From: Ichthyophthirius multifiliis
Taxonomy: Eukaryota; Ciliophora; Oligohymenophorea; Hymenostomatida
NCBI RefSeq assembly: GCF_000220395.1
Contig: NW_004086254.1
Coordinates: 1-45,000 of the forward strand
DNA length: 45,000 nt
Reading direction: 5' to 3'
How positions within the stretch are numbered: the first letter of the stretch is position 1; each line of letters opens with the position of its first letter. Both the position numbers and the translations under genes were made by a program. The notes beneath the pieces were generated by a model, which was not told where the DNA came from, did no database searches, and saw only the letters and a list, made by a program, of their open reading frames with translations. Below, piece by piece: positions 33,748-45,000 of this stretch.

Positions 33748-36096
33748 TAATAAATTGAACAAAAAAAAAAGGATAAGTAATTAATGCTCTAGTAGAAAAT
33801 TCTAATGGTAGAACAAGACATGTCCCTTATAGAGATAGTAAATTAACTTTTATTCTAAAAGATTCTTTAGGCGGAAATTCAAAAACTTTTATGATTGCTA
33901 ATATAAGTGAAGCCAGTAGTTAATTTTAAGAAACTTTGTCAACTTTGAAATTCGCTTAGAGAGCTAAAATGATTAAAAATAAAGTTTGTTTTTTTTGTTT
34001 TATTTATGAAATAAAATTATTATTATTTTTATAAAGGCTTAAATAAATGAAGAAAGCTAGGGAAATATATAATAATTAAAAAAAGAAATAAATAGACTTT
34101 AATAAGAGTTATAAGTTTATAAAAATCTAAGAAATGATAATGTATAGGAATTAAACCTTAATAATAGTTAAATTATTTACGAAGAATAATTATTACTTTC
34201 GAATTCATTTTCCTAAGAAAATTTAAACTAAAATATTTAAGAAATTAAATAATTAATAGGTTTATTTTTGTTTTATTATTTTATTTTAATTTAAAAAAAA
34301 AAAAAAATAGTTAATGAAAATAATAAAATTGAAAAAAGTCAAACTTTATATTTTTAAGATATTGAAAATCTTAAATAAAAATTAAAAGAAGTTAATTTTG
34401 ATATTGAAAATGAGTATTTTTAATTATTTTATTGTGTTTATAAAATTTTTATTAAAAAATAAAAAGAGATGTTTTCCTTTAGAAAGATGATTTATTTAAT
34501 TTAAAGGAATAAATATAATCTGCTGTTCATACCTATATTTTATTTGAATAGTTTAAATTAAAAAGAAAAAAATAATTGATTTAGTTGATGAAACATTTTA
34601 AATAAATGCTTTAAATGAATAACTAATTGAAAAAAATAAAATAATTGAATAGTAATAAATAGAAATTAAAAAGTAAATTTAATTTTACTAAAATCATTTT
34701 TATAATTAAATTTAAATAAATAGAAAAGACCAATAAATAAAAGAAGAAAATATTTAAAATAATTATTATAAAGAGATTATTGAATCATAAGAATAAGAAT
34801 TAAATTAATTAAAAGTAAAGATAAAAAAAATAAATTCAAAATTCAAAAAAAATAAAAAAAAGCAAATAAATCTCTAATAATAATAATAAGAAAATGAATT
34901 AAAATTAATTAAATAATAATGTTTATAACATAAAAATGATGAAAATAATCAATTTAATTATGAATTAGTATAATAAAACAAACAATTATATGAAAATATA
35001 AACGAATAAAAACATTAAATATAAAAATTAATAAAACTATATGACGATATAAGACTGAAATGGGAAAAAAATTAGAGCATTTATTAAAAAGTACATTAAG
35101 TATAAAAAAAAAATTAAAAACAAAAAAATTAAACAAAAATATTAAATATAAAAGTAAAAAACTGATTTGGAAAAACAAAGTAGTGAACTTTAAAATTAAG
35201 TGAATAAATTATAAGACGAAAATGAAAATCTTGTTTAAACTTTTAGTTAAATATAAACTATATACAATTCGAAATTATAAAACGAAAAAATATAAAACGA
35301 ATAAAATGCATCTTTATAAAAAAATAATTTAATGTATGAATCAATTATAGAAAATGAAAGAAACAAATATATTTTATTAGAAAATAATTTACTTAAATAC
35401 TAAGAAGTATTTCTAATTATTTTTTAATTTAATAAAATACATAAAAAAATAAAAAAAGGATTTAGAAACTGCATATTAAACTATAGATTATTAATAAGCT
35501 TAATTAGATGAAAAAAATTTATTAATATAATAATTATAATAGCTTTAATAAAAATATAAAAGCGAATTGGAAAAAATAAGAAAAAAACAAGAATAATAAC
35601 TTCTTTTATTTCAAAACTAGAAATAAAATCCACCCATTAAGATTATTTCATTTTAAGAATTTTAAAAAGATAAAAATTCTACATAAAAAAATAAAGAAAT
35701 GGAATTAGATGATAGTATTGAAATATTAGGATAATATCAAGTTAATTAAAAAAATGAAAAAATACTTGAAAATATTTACGATAATGAATAAAAAACTAAT
35801 CAATAAACTATTATTATAGATGAAGAAAATACACATGATTAAAAAATTTAAAAGGTAAAAATATTAAATGAATAGTTAGAAAAAGAAATCATTAAACTTT
35901 AAGATTAAAACTAATAACTAGTAAATGAAAAAAGAGATATTTTAAATAAATTTTAAATTATTTAAAACGAAACATATATAAAACATTAAAAAATGGTTAA
36001 TTAATATAAAGAATAAGAAGAAAGAATAAATGTAATTAAAATTATAAATATAAATAAATATGTATATTTATCTCTCTATATATATATAATTATATA

Positions 36097-36136
<40 letters not shown>

Positions 36137-36950
36137 TAATTTTTTTCATTTTTAATTTTTTAAATAAAGAATAAATATGAATAAATATTATAATAAAATG
36201 AAGAATTGAAAAAATTCCTTTTATTTAATTAATATAATGAGGTTAAGAATTTTAATTCCTAATAAGTGTAAAATAAAAAATAATTTCTAAAAAAAAAATA
36301 TTATATTATTATTTTAATTTTTAATTAATTTCTATTTAATTAATTTAAAGTTTATAACAAGAAATTTAATAAATAAAAAATTAATAAAATACCTAGAACT
36401 AGAATACACAATGTTAATAATAAAATATTTAAGATTTATAAATATAATAATTATAATTAGAAAATAAGTGTTTAAAAGATAATATTTAATAAAAATAAAT
36501 ATAAAATAATTAATAATAAATAACTGTATAAAAAGTAAAAAAAAAAAATACAAATTTAAAAATACATAATATCTTTCTTAAATAAAAAAGTATTATTTTG
36601 ATGAAGATTTTATAACCTTTATTAAATAATATGTGAAAGATAATTTCCATATAAGCATAAATAATAAATAAAAATATGTAAATTAATTAGATTAAATAAA
36701 AGATACAAAATAAATTCAGCATTTAATTACTGAAATTTTGAATAATGTAAAATATTAAAACATTTTTCAAGTATTTTTTATTATTTTTTCAAAGTAAAAA
36801 GAGAATTTACTGTAACAAGATATAGATAATTTAAATTTCTTTTAAAATAAAAAAAGAAAACTTAATAATTAAATAGATTCTAATAATAATAATAATAATA
36901 ATAATAGTGCACTATAATAAAGAAATTTAAATATTATATAAATAAACTGA
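32600..36950 (+). CDS. Kinesin with N-terminal motor, kinesin-12/KIF15-like
   Basis: Microtubule motor ATPase. ATG 32600, probable TGA 36948-36950. The motor domain spans about residues 5-360 over several exons. It has [15 protein letters not shown] (P-loop, about 33054-33098), NADSSRSH (switch I), [17 protein letters not shown] (switch II), [18 protein letters not shown] and [16 protein letters not shown] at its end. The segment after the motor, AQINEESQGNIQQLKKEIN, closely follows the KIF15/kinesin-12 neck, which supports that family. The remaining ~800 residues are Gln/Asn/Glu/Lys-rich coiled coil, ending in a poly-Asn stretch encoded by AAT repeats (about 36878-36906). Intron 1 (32705-32759) and intron 2 (32887-33033) are fixed by motor motifs; another intron (about 33690-33774) contains a TA run. 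KIF15-type motors act in spindle assembly; that role here is inferred. Exon limits in the coil are approximate. Confidence 0.92.
33695..33743. repeat. (TA)n microsatellite in a kinesin intron
   Basis: About 48 bases of TA dinucleotides inside the intron that splits NKSLTVL from [10 protein letters not shown] in the motor domain. Confidence 0.85.
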
Positions 36951-37329
36951 TGATAATATATAATTAAATTAATATTTATAAAATTTTTTTAATCTAAAAA
37001 AATACAATTATCATTTAATTTATTTTATTTTTTCCAAATATATTTTTAAAAGAATACATTAAAATAAAATAAAAAGAATAGAATAAATATATATATAATT
37101 TATAATATATATAAAAATGAATTGTAATTTATATAAAATAAAATTTTTATAAAAAGTAAAATTAAATAATTATAAAGCATTTATTATATATATATATATA
37201 TATAGCTTATTCTTATATATAATTCACTTTTTATAAACATTTTATTCTTATATTGAACCTAATTTTTCCCTTTTTTTTTAAAAAAAAATAAATAAATATA
37301 AAATATGAGAAAAATACATATATAATAAC
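36951..37329. other. Convergent spacer between kinesin and tubulin-ligase genes
   Basis: A/T-rich, with a TA run at about 37187-37203. The true 3' end of the ligase-type gene may lie inside it, since no TGA follows its last clear exon closely. Confidence 0.5.
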
Positions 37330-37971
37330 ATTTTACCATAAATTTTCATTATCATCATATTCATCTAATTAAAAATGCTATATATTTTATTATCCTTAAT
37401 TATCTTTTTAGTTTACAAAAAAGAGCTTGTCAACGCAAATTTTGAAAGCATCATCTAATATAATATTGTAAATAGAAAATATTTAATAAAATATTAATAG
37501 ATACCAATCATTCTAGGCATCAGTTTTTTTAATATATTTGAACTTTCTTCTAAACAAGGATTAGTATTAACTTCAATCAACCACAAATGTAAATTCTCAT
37601 CTATAATAAAATCAAATCCGAATATTTCAAAGCAGTATTTTCTATTTAATTAATTGATTTTTTTCTTTATACAATTAAAAACAATTAAAACAATTTATTT
37701 CATTTTCTATACAACTTATTAATCAAAGTCAATATTTTTAAACATATTTTAAAAATATTAAAAACTTAATTAATTTCCATTTTCATATTATCCATATTTT
37801 TCACTATTTTATTATATTGCATTATTTGTTAAATGAATGTATTAATTTTGAGGGTCATTTAAATTAAAAATTTCACTAGAAGTTCTTATATATCCTTCTC
37901 TTTTTATTTTATTTAAAATTATATTAGATATATAAATTTGTATATAAATATATAAATATATAAATATATAT

Positions 37972-38015
<44 letters not shown>

Positions 38016-39808
38016 CTTAAAAAAGTAAACATTCATATCTTAAGAAATAAGGGCCCAAATTCTAAAATCAAATTTTCTTCCGTCAATTAAAAAAGGTTTT
38101 TCAATATATTTTTGAACAACAAATCTTTAAACTTTTAAATTTTAAATATTATTTTATTATTCCTTTTTCTATTAATTGATATTCTAAATATTTAAATCAA
38201 CAAGAGAATTTTATTTATATATTTTTTATTTTTTATAAATAATTTATTCGTTATTTATAACAGATTAATTTCTTCTGAAACTAATTTATCTAACAGACTA
38301 AGGTTTATTATATAAATTTATTTAATTATTATCCTAAACTTAATTTTAGTTCCCATTAAAATAATAACTTATATGTTTAAGAAGTGTTTCTAAATTTTAA
38401 AATATATGAATACCCCTTCCCCTATTTAAAAAACTAGGTTTAAGAAGCCAAAGAAATTATGTTGAATTTTCTTTCATGAATTTTTTATTTATTTTAGTTT
38501 TAGAATTTTTTTGTGTATTTTTATTATTATTATAGAAAAATTGTATAAGTTATTTTTTTATTTCATTTTTATTTTTTTATTTGACAGGGTTATATTTCTC
38601 AAAACAATCTAAAAATTAATTTATTGAAATTTCACTTTTTTTTTCATCTAATATAAATGTTATTGGTGTAATTTCAAATACATTAAATTTTATTGGAGAA
38701 ACCTTTTAATATTTAATTAAATTTCTAATCAAATTATCTTTCTCGGTTATTTCTTAATGGAATTCAAAATGATTCACTAATTATTTATAATTATTATTTG
38801 CTATTAATCTTGAATATTAATACCCTTAGTTGCTTTATTACCATTTGAAATTTACAAACATCGTTTAAGAATGGTTTGTTTCTATCCAATTTTTACGGGT
38901 TTACATTACTTTTCTTATTAATTAACAATTATTACCATCACCAAGATAATACTTTTTATTTATTTTTTATATATAAAAAAATAAAAATAATAATACTTTA
39001 AATATGCTAGGTTCGTATTATTATTCGGGTATTATAATTTTTTAATTGGTTATATTATATTAATTATTGATATTTTTAATTTAACTCTCATTTTTATCGG
39101 ATAATAATTAATTATTACTTTGTATATCAAACTATTTTTTAATTTTAATAAATTTAAGTTAATTTTAATTGATAGATATTAATATATATATTAAATTTAT
39201 TATTTTTTTACATTAAATATTTTGTAATTTTAATTAAAGTTTATTATAATATTATAATTATTAATTTATTATAAGAAATAAATAATTAAAAAAAAAAGTT
39301 TATTTTTATTTTTACATTTTAACAATTGTTTTACTAAAAAAAAGGAATTTTAGAAACATTATTAGTTATTTAATTAGTTTATAAAAATAAATAAGTTTAT
39401 AATTTATTATCCTATATTAATTATGAAAAATCATTAAATTTAAAGTTATTTACTTAAATTTATTAATTTGAGCTTTTTTAGATCTTTAATTTATTTCTTT
39501 AACAACAGTTACGAACATTTTAAAAACTAAGTTATTTGATTATTATATCTTAAGGATATTAATTTTAAAGGCAATTATATCCTTAAACAATTTATTGTTT
39601 TTCATAGTTAAAATCAATATTAGATCTTATATTTAATAATTTAAATTGTTATTTATTTTAATAATTTTCAAAAGATTATACATGCTATTTATTCAAACTA
39701 TAAAAATAATTTAATATGTATACTGTAATAATAAAAAATAATATACACTTATTTATTGTTATTATTCTTATACTAAGTTATTTAATTAATTAAGTGTTAT
39801 ACATTCAT
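37330..39808 (-). CDS. Tubulin tyrosine ligase-like (TTLL) enzyme
   Basis: ATP-grasp ligase that adds amino acids (Glu, Gly or Tyr) to tubulin or related proteins. Likely start ATG 39808-39806 (MNVQHLINQITQ), with a Gln/Asn-rich ~200-residue N-terminal part read across at least four exons (VQGYNCLQNQYP, TNQITNNVSKIPFF). The TTL domain follows: YYLGDGNNCQLIRKVMQTR (about 38915), FLWLLKPSFLNRGRGIHIF (about 38430), VVQKYIEKPFLIDGRKFDFR (about 38090), GYIRTSSEIFNLND, YIHLTNNAIQ, YCFEIFGFDFIIDENLHLWL and IEVNTNPCLEESS (about 37570). Lys, Arg, Glu and Asn positions of the nucleotide and metal site are present. A final exon reads DDAFKICVDKLFF and trails into DEYDDNENLW; the stop after it is unresolved, so the left limit is approximate. 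Glutamylase and glycylase cannot be told apart by eye. It is a natural neighbour for the kinesin, though shared regulation is not shown. Confidence 0.88.
37940..38015. repeat. TAAATATA repeats grading into (TA)n, in an intron
   Basis: Four or five copies of an eight-base TAAATATA unit followed by a TA run of about 38 bases, inside an intron of the TTLL gene. The same eight-base unit recurs at 32890-32950 and 41914-41970. Confidence 0.75.
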
Positions 39809-40056
39809 TTTTTGATTTTATTAAATTTAGAAATTAAATAAAAAATTAATGTTATAAATAATAATAATAGAAAATACATTTAATAAAATAATAAAATTTA
39901 TTAAATACAAAAATTACAATAAATATAATATTTTTTAAATATATATTATATAATTAATATAACTTTTATAATAAAAATATGATTATCTTTTTAATTATAA
40001 TAATAAATTAATAAAAATAATAATAATAAATAATATAAAAATAATAATAATAAATA

Positions 40057-40116
<60 letters not shown>

Positions 40117-40121
40117 TAAAA
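39809..40121. other. Spacer with (AAT)n microsatellite
   Basis: A/T-rich spacer between the TTLL start and the end of the next minus-strand gene. Its last part (about 40012-40108) is AAT trinucleotide repeat, pure from about 40058. It lies just beyond the TGA of the neighbouring gene, so it is non-coding. Confidence 0.75.
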
Positions 40122-41457
40122 TCAATTTTAATTCAATAAATTTTTAGCTTATTAAATTGCTAACTCAATTTAATTATCATTCCAAGGAATTTTACATTAT
40201 TGATTGTTTAAAATATAATCTTTAACTGCTTTTATTAAAATTTTATTATAATTTTAGTTTTTATGCTCATTACTCTTTATTCTCACTTATAAAGAATCCT
40301 AAGTTTATTAAGAAAAATCTGATGTCTCTTCTTATATTTCAACACAATGATTAATTTTTATTTTTTCTATATTTTAATCTATAATTTTTTAGCATTATAT
40401 TAAGAACTTCTTAATTTTTTTATCTCTTTCAGCCTTCATTTCTTACTTAATATTACTTAGACATTAAATAGATTTTTCTTTGAATTTATGAGATTACAAA
40501 ATACAGTTAATATAAGATTAATTAAAGCTTTTATGTGAAGAAGTAACTTATTAATTTCCAATTAAAAGTTTTCTTTTTATATTATATATATATTTAATAA
40601 AAGTATTTTTAAATAAATTTAATTTAAAAATACTTTTAAGGATGATAAAAATTGGAAATTTTAATTCCTTTTTAAATAGAAGTTTCTTTAAAGTAAAAAT
40701 CGTAAAAAGAAGTGTAATTTTTATCAGTTTTTTTAATTCTTTTTTTTAGTTTTAATTATTTTTCAAAAAATTATTTTTCTGTATTTTTAAGAATTCGTTT
40801 ATAAATCACTTTCTAGTTTTCCTCAACTCTTTTCATGTTTTTTTATTTCTTATTATTTTATTATTATATATTATTTATTTCTTCTTTTATAAATATATTA
40901 TCTTCTTTATTTTTTTAATATTCTCCTACTATTATTCTTTCTTCTATTATATTATTTTCTTTACCTTCCTCTTATTCTTCTTCTTCTTCTAAATTATTCA
41001 TATTTCCTTAATCTGTCTATGTATCTTATTCTAAAATTTCCTAATTTTTTCCATATTATTTCTACTTAACACTAAAATAAATAGCTCTTTCACAATCATC
41101 TAATTAATCAAGTTCTTACCCTTCATTAATAATTTAATTTTCAAATAATTTAATTAAAAGATTCTTTAATCTAGGATTGCTTACTTAATGTTTATCGACT
41201 ATTTCAGAAACTTATAAATTAAGGTTTTTTTCTTCTACTTCTGCTTATTAATCTTTTAATTAATTTATTTGTTTATTTTCTTAAAGTTTAATTTTATTTG
41301 ATTACTCTTAATTATTTTATTATAAATTTAATAATGTATTTTCTTAATATAACTAATCTTATTATAGTTTTTAGATTTCTAACTTTTAGACATATTATTA
41401 AAGATCAGGATTATAAATTATTTATTTAACAAATTATATGACTTTTTATTAACTCAT
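40122..41457 (-). CDS. Coiled-coil hypothetical protein with acidic middle, about 425 aa
   Basis: ATG 41457-41455, TGA 40124-40122, one intron of about 60 nt near 40565-40625. The N-terminal ~90 residues form a coiled coil (YVQKLEIQKLQQDQLYQENT, LLNLQQNNQEQSNK). It is followed by a more globular segment (NPRLKNLLIKLFENQIINEG, LDQLDDCERAIYFSVKQK), an acidic run with EEEEEQEEGKE, and a basic segment (KQLKLKKRIKKTDKNYTSFY). The C-terminal third (LQSHKFKEKSIQCLSNIKQE) is helical and ends in WNDNQIELAIQQAKNLLNQN. No known domain or signal peptide is seen. The acidic-then-basic layout would suit a nuclear or cytoskeletal scaffold, but I do not assign a function. The large number of Gln codons, nearly all TAA, is typical of the window. 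Confidence 0.72.
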
Positions 41458-42119
41458 TATTTTTTTTATTATTTTTTTCTTCTTTATTTATTAATATAAT
41501 ATTATATTCTTTTATTTTTTTAAATTTATTTAATAATGTTCTTTTATTTTTGTATATTTGTTTTCTTTTTATACATATTGCTTTTAAAACTTAATTTTTA
41601 ATATTTATTAATGAATTAATGTATATTTAAAAACGTAGAAAATATAAAAATGTCATTTTTTTTCATTGTTAAAGTATTTTTAAAATAAATTAGACGTATA
41701 ATTTAAACAATGATAAAACATAAAATAATATTTTTGTAATTAATTAAAAAAAAATATATATGAAAAATTATTTATATTATGAAGATATAAATAAAATATA
41801 TATAATTTATATATATATATATATAAAAATTAGAAAGAAAAAAAATTAATTATAATTTTTATTTAAAAAAAGTCTGTAAAAATATTAATAAATATATATT
41901 AAAATGTTAATACAAATATATAAATATATAAATATATAAATATATAAATATATAAATATATAAATATATACATATACATTTTGTTATATATTATTATATA
42001 CATTTTATAAAGCTAAATACGTTTATAATCTATATCTAATAATTTTTTCTATTATAATTAATACATTTTTTTTTATTTTTACATATTCAATAGAATAAAT
42101 ATAAAATAATATAAAAAAT
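41458..42119. other. A/T-rich spacer with octamer repeat
   Basis: Contains seven tandem copies of an eight-base unit (AAATATAT) at about 41914-41970. Nothing coding is seen on either strand. It separates two minus-strand coiled-coil genes. Confidence 0.6.
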
Positions 42120-43300
42120 TCATAATTCTTACTGAAAATATTTATTGTTTTTTTTTTTATTTTTTATTAAATCAATTTAATCTATTTATTCTGAATCACA
42201 TTATTATAAATTATCATTATTAATTAAGGTTTATCTATGTTTAATTTATAATTTATATAATTATTCTTATAAAATAATATTAATTTTTTTAAGTATTTAT
42301 AATTCCATATAATTTTCTATTTATTATTCATTATTTTGCTTTTCTTATAATATATTTTATCTTTTATTATAAAATAAACACAGATTTAATAAATTAAAAA
42401 AAAATTACTTATTTTATTATTAATAATTTTAATTTTATTATATTTTTTCATTAATACATAGCATTTATGATAATTTTTAATTAAATTAATTAATTTTCAT
42501 TTAATTTATTTTTAATATTTATTAATATTATTTTTATTATATTTGTTATTTTAATTCTACAATATTGCTTTCATATTTATCTTTAACTTAAACTATTTCA
42601 ATATTTTTTAATTAAACCTATTATTAATAATAGTCAATTTCTTTTTTTTATTTTATATTTATATTTAATAATTATCTATTATTTCTTATTGTTAATGAAT
42701 TTAATTTTTATTTTTTTCAATTATATTTTTATTATTTTTAATGTCAATTTTACAATTTAAAATTTAATTTTAACTAATTTCAACTTATTTTTTTATATTT
42801 TAAAAATTATTTTTTTCTTATTCTACATTATGTGTTTATCCTTTATTTTAAAATTAATTATCTTCTATTTATTTTATTTTTTAAAACAAAATTTTTTTAG
42901 GACATCATTTTCTTCAATTAATTTATTAATTTCTTTCGTTTTTTTCTCTTTCTTATATATTTTTTATTATTAATTGTTAATATTTTCCATAGTTTACTTC
43001 TTCAATTAATTAATTATATTATTATCTAAATGATTTTAAGAATTATTTAAAAAAAATCTATTATTTTATTCATAATTATTATTATTTTATACTAATTTTA
43101 AAGATTCGTTAATACAATTATTATATTATATTTCTTCTTATTTATCATTCACTAAATTATTTACAATAATAATATTTTTGTTTTATTTTTATTTATTAAC
43201 ATTTTTTTAAGAAAAATGCTGATTTTTAATTTTATTTATTAATATATCGTTTATATTTTGTATAATATTTGACTTACATTAGTCGTTATTAATTATATAT
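42120..43300 (-). CDS. Gln/Asn/Lys-rich coiled-coil protein, start not resolved
   Basis: The last exon is clear: a frame ending in TGA 42122-42120 reads back through CDSEQIDQIDLIKNK, LYKLQIKHRQTLINND and MELQILKKINIILQEQ. Further upstream on the same strand are pieces with the same character, such as NNKNIIEKNKNQIHQQQEII (about 42700), KKEKKTKEINKLIEENDVLK (about 42920) and DKQEEIQYNNCINESLKLVQ (about 43120). Phases between them suggest at least two introns (around 42380 and 42880), but I could not fix a start codon; the right limit is approximate. Low complexity and heptad-like spacing of Leu/Ile indicate a coiled coil. No family recognised. Confidence 0.55.
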
Positions 43301-43882
43301 TATGATTTTTAAAAATATTAAGAATTATTTTAGTATTATTCTAATTATATTTAATGATTAATTTGTTAATGATTTTGGCTTTATTTTTTTTATTATTATA
43401 TTCTTTTTATAAATAAATTATTATTTTTTTGTTATATATTAAGATTTTAATATTATGGATATTATAAATAAAGTATATTATTTTAGTTTGTTTATTTTTA
43501 ATCAGATAATCTTTATGTCTAAAAAGTATTTAATGATTAACAATTTCTTTAATGTAATCTATTTGAATATAATATTTAAGTTAAATTTGGATTAAGGGTT
43601 TAACATTAAATTAATAAAGAAGAAGGGTTTATATTATAAAAACTTTAAGTAGATTATCTTTTCATTATTATATATAAAAATTTATTATAATATAATTAAT
43701 TTATAACTATTAAATAATATTTATATGAAAATTATAATAAAAAATTTATAAATATTATTTAATATATATTTAATAATATTATAAAATTAATAGTAAATAT
43801 TCAATTATTTTTTTATATATAATAAATATTAAAATAATATAATATTTTTATTTTTAATTTTTCAAAAAAAATAATTAATTAA
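43300..43882. other. A/T-rich spacer, no gene seen
   Basis: Holds either the 5' part of the coiled-coil gene on its left or non-coding DNA; I could not tell. A slightly G-containing patch at 43500-43650 gives no convincing frame. Confidence 0.4.
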
Positions 43883-44882
43883 TCATAATTAATATAAACT
43901 ATTTTTTATTTCATGAAGTCTTTTAAATTAATGTCTATCAGTATAAAAATCACCAAACTCCCTTTAAATTACATGCTATTAGCTTTTATCTAAAGTAGAT
44001 ACACTTTTAGTATAATTAAAAGGATCATTAATACTATAATTAGATTAATAATAATTCATTTAACTGTCTCTGTATAAATTATGATTAATATTTTCTTAAT
44101 TAATATCACTTTATTTATAAAAAATAGGAATTTATTCAATTTAATGTTAATTATTTGTTTAAGGAATATTATTTTATGTATTTATTTATTAGCTTTATTA
44201 TAAATCAAATTATTGAGATTCTTATTATTAAATTTATTACTAATTTAAATATAATTATTTTTCATATAATAGTTATTTTTCGTGTAATTATTATTATTGT
44301 TTTTCTATTAATTCTTTTTATTATTATTATATTTATTATTATTTATATAAAGAACCTAATTTTTATAAATATTTTTATATTTCTTAGTCCTTTTCTTATA
44401 AATTATCTTCTAATTAATGTATTTAAATTTATTAAATTCTAGTTTTTTATAAAACTTATTCATATTTTAAAGCTAACTATTAATATTCTTCATTTTTTCT
44501 AGACTTTAAAAAAAATATATATATATAAAAATATATATTAATATAAATATAAAAAAATACTTCAAATTATATATAATTATCATCTTACAATATATCGTTT
44601 TCTTATTTTAATTAAATAATATAATTTTGTTAATTTTCAACAGTTTAATTAATATTCTAAACTTAATTTAATTAATTATTAATTTTTTCCCATTTTTAAT
44701 TTTTTAAACTTAATATTTCTTAATTTTTTTAATTTAATTCTATAACTAATAAATTATATTTTGCTTATATTTAATTTTCATTTGAATTTAATACATTAAT
44801 TTATAACTCCATATTTTTTATAATCTGTTTAATTATGATAAATTTAAAAAAAAAGAAAAAAAATTATAAATGAATATATAAA

Positions 44883-44934
<52 letters not shown>

Positions 44935-45000
44935 TTATCTATATATATTTATAATTTTTTTATTTTTTTCTTAACTTTTTACATCTTATTTATTTTTTCT
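43883..45000 (-). CDS. Gln-rich coiled-coil protein, 5' part beyond the right edge
   Basis: Ends at TGA 43885-43883 (RLHEIKNSLYQL). Read in coding direction, an exon at about 44845-44552 gives MELQINVLNSNENQIQAKYN and LLVIELNQKNQEILSLKNQK, ending DDNYIQFE. An intron of about 60 nt follows, then SRKNEEYQQLALKYEQVLQK in matching phase. A Gln-rich coil (KELIEKQQQQLHEKQLLYEK) leads to a non-coiled tail with SINDPFNYTKSVSTLDKSQQ and REFGDFYTDRHQFKR, which looks conserved. Upstream of a TA-rich intron (about 44870-44935) another piece (KNKQDVKSQEKNKK) reaches the window edge, so the start is outside. Function unknown; a structural ciliary or cortical role is a guess from composition only. Confidence 0.7.
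44893..44922. repeat. (TA)n microsatellite in an intron
   Basis: TA dinucleotide run with flanking TAAATATA units in the intron of the right-edge coiled-coil gene. Confidence 0.75.

Noticed and set aside
39089-39091. ATG as start of the tubulin-ligase gene
   Set aside because: Not in the frame that leads into the YYLGDGNN exon; exons with matching phase extend upstream to ATG 39808.
44155-44442. 95-codon hydrophobic open frame on + strand, membrane-protein-like
   Set aside because: Complement of the Gln-rich coiled coil: CAA/TAA/GAA codons read backwards give Leu/Ile/Phe strings.

Overview
The window reads as nuclear, most likely macronuclear, DNA of an oligohymenophorean ciliate. It is extremely A/T-rich. 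Recognisable reading frames run straight through in-frame TAA and TAG (read here as Gln) and every gene end I could resolve is TGA, which is the ciliate nuclear code (table 6). Introns are mostly 38-70 nt, GT-AG and very A/T-rich. The composition is close to what is known of Ichthyophthirius or Tetrahymena relatives; naming a genus is an inference. All gene models come from reading frames, splice sites and family motifs by eye. Exon ends are proposals.

Left part (1-13 kb). A/T-rich DNA holds an old, decayed copy (about 700-2100) of the intact gene beside it (3403-5616, +), which encodes a secreted protein of four ~160-residue repeats plus a crystallin-like tail. Three genes on the minus strand follow: a CCHC zinc-knuckle protein like the splicing-associated SREK1IP1 (5997-6593), a long conserved protein ending in an alpha/beta-hydrolase-like domain whose nucleophile Ser is Gly (6790-10680), and a CDP-alcohol phosphotransferase of the EPT1/CPT1 type (10866-12980).

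Middle (13-28 kb). After a gene-poor stretch with one doubtful gene remnant comes the largest gene, an 8.1-kb P4-ATPase/guanylate cyclase fusion (15836-23977, +). Its ATPase half has lost the phosphorylation motif, and its two cyclase halves are in the swapped order known from ciliate enzymes. Convergent with it is a RUN plus Rubicon-homology protein (24124-26417, -), then a small Asn/Gln-rich gene with an EF-hand-like end (26552-27681, -).

Right part (28-45 kb). Most genes here look cytoskeletal: a coiled-coil protein (28128-31079, -), a kinesin-12/KIF15-like motor (32600-36950, +), a tubulin tyrosine ligase-like enzyme (about 37330-39808, -), and three more coiled-coil or Gln/Asn-rich genes (40122-41457, 42120-about 43300, and 43883 to beyond the right edge, all -).

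The lipid-related genes (EPT1-like phosphotransferase, P4-type flippase-derived cyclase, RUN/Rubicon membrane-traffic protein) and the microtubule genes are loosely grouped. Ciliate macronuclear genes are single transcription units, so I infer no operons. The most curious non-coding signal is that the three longest introns I could define with confidence (418, 198 and 231 nt) each carry an A-tract/T-tract hairpin and the same TTACA-containing A-rich block, in the same orientation on the + strand although the host genes differ in orientation. I saw no rRNA, CRISPR or convincing tRNA.
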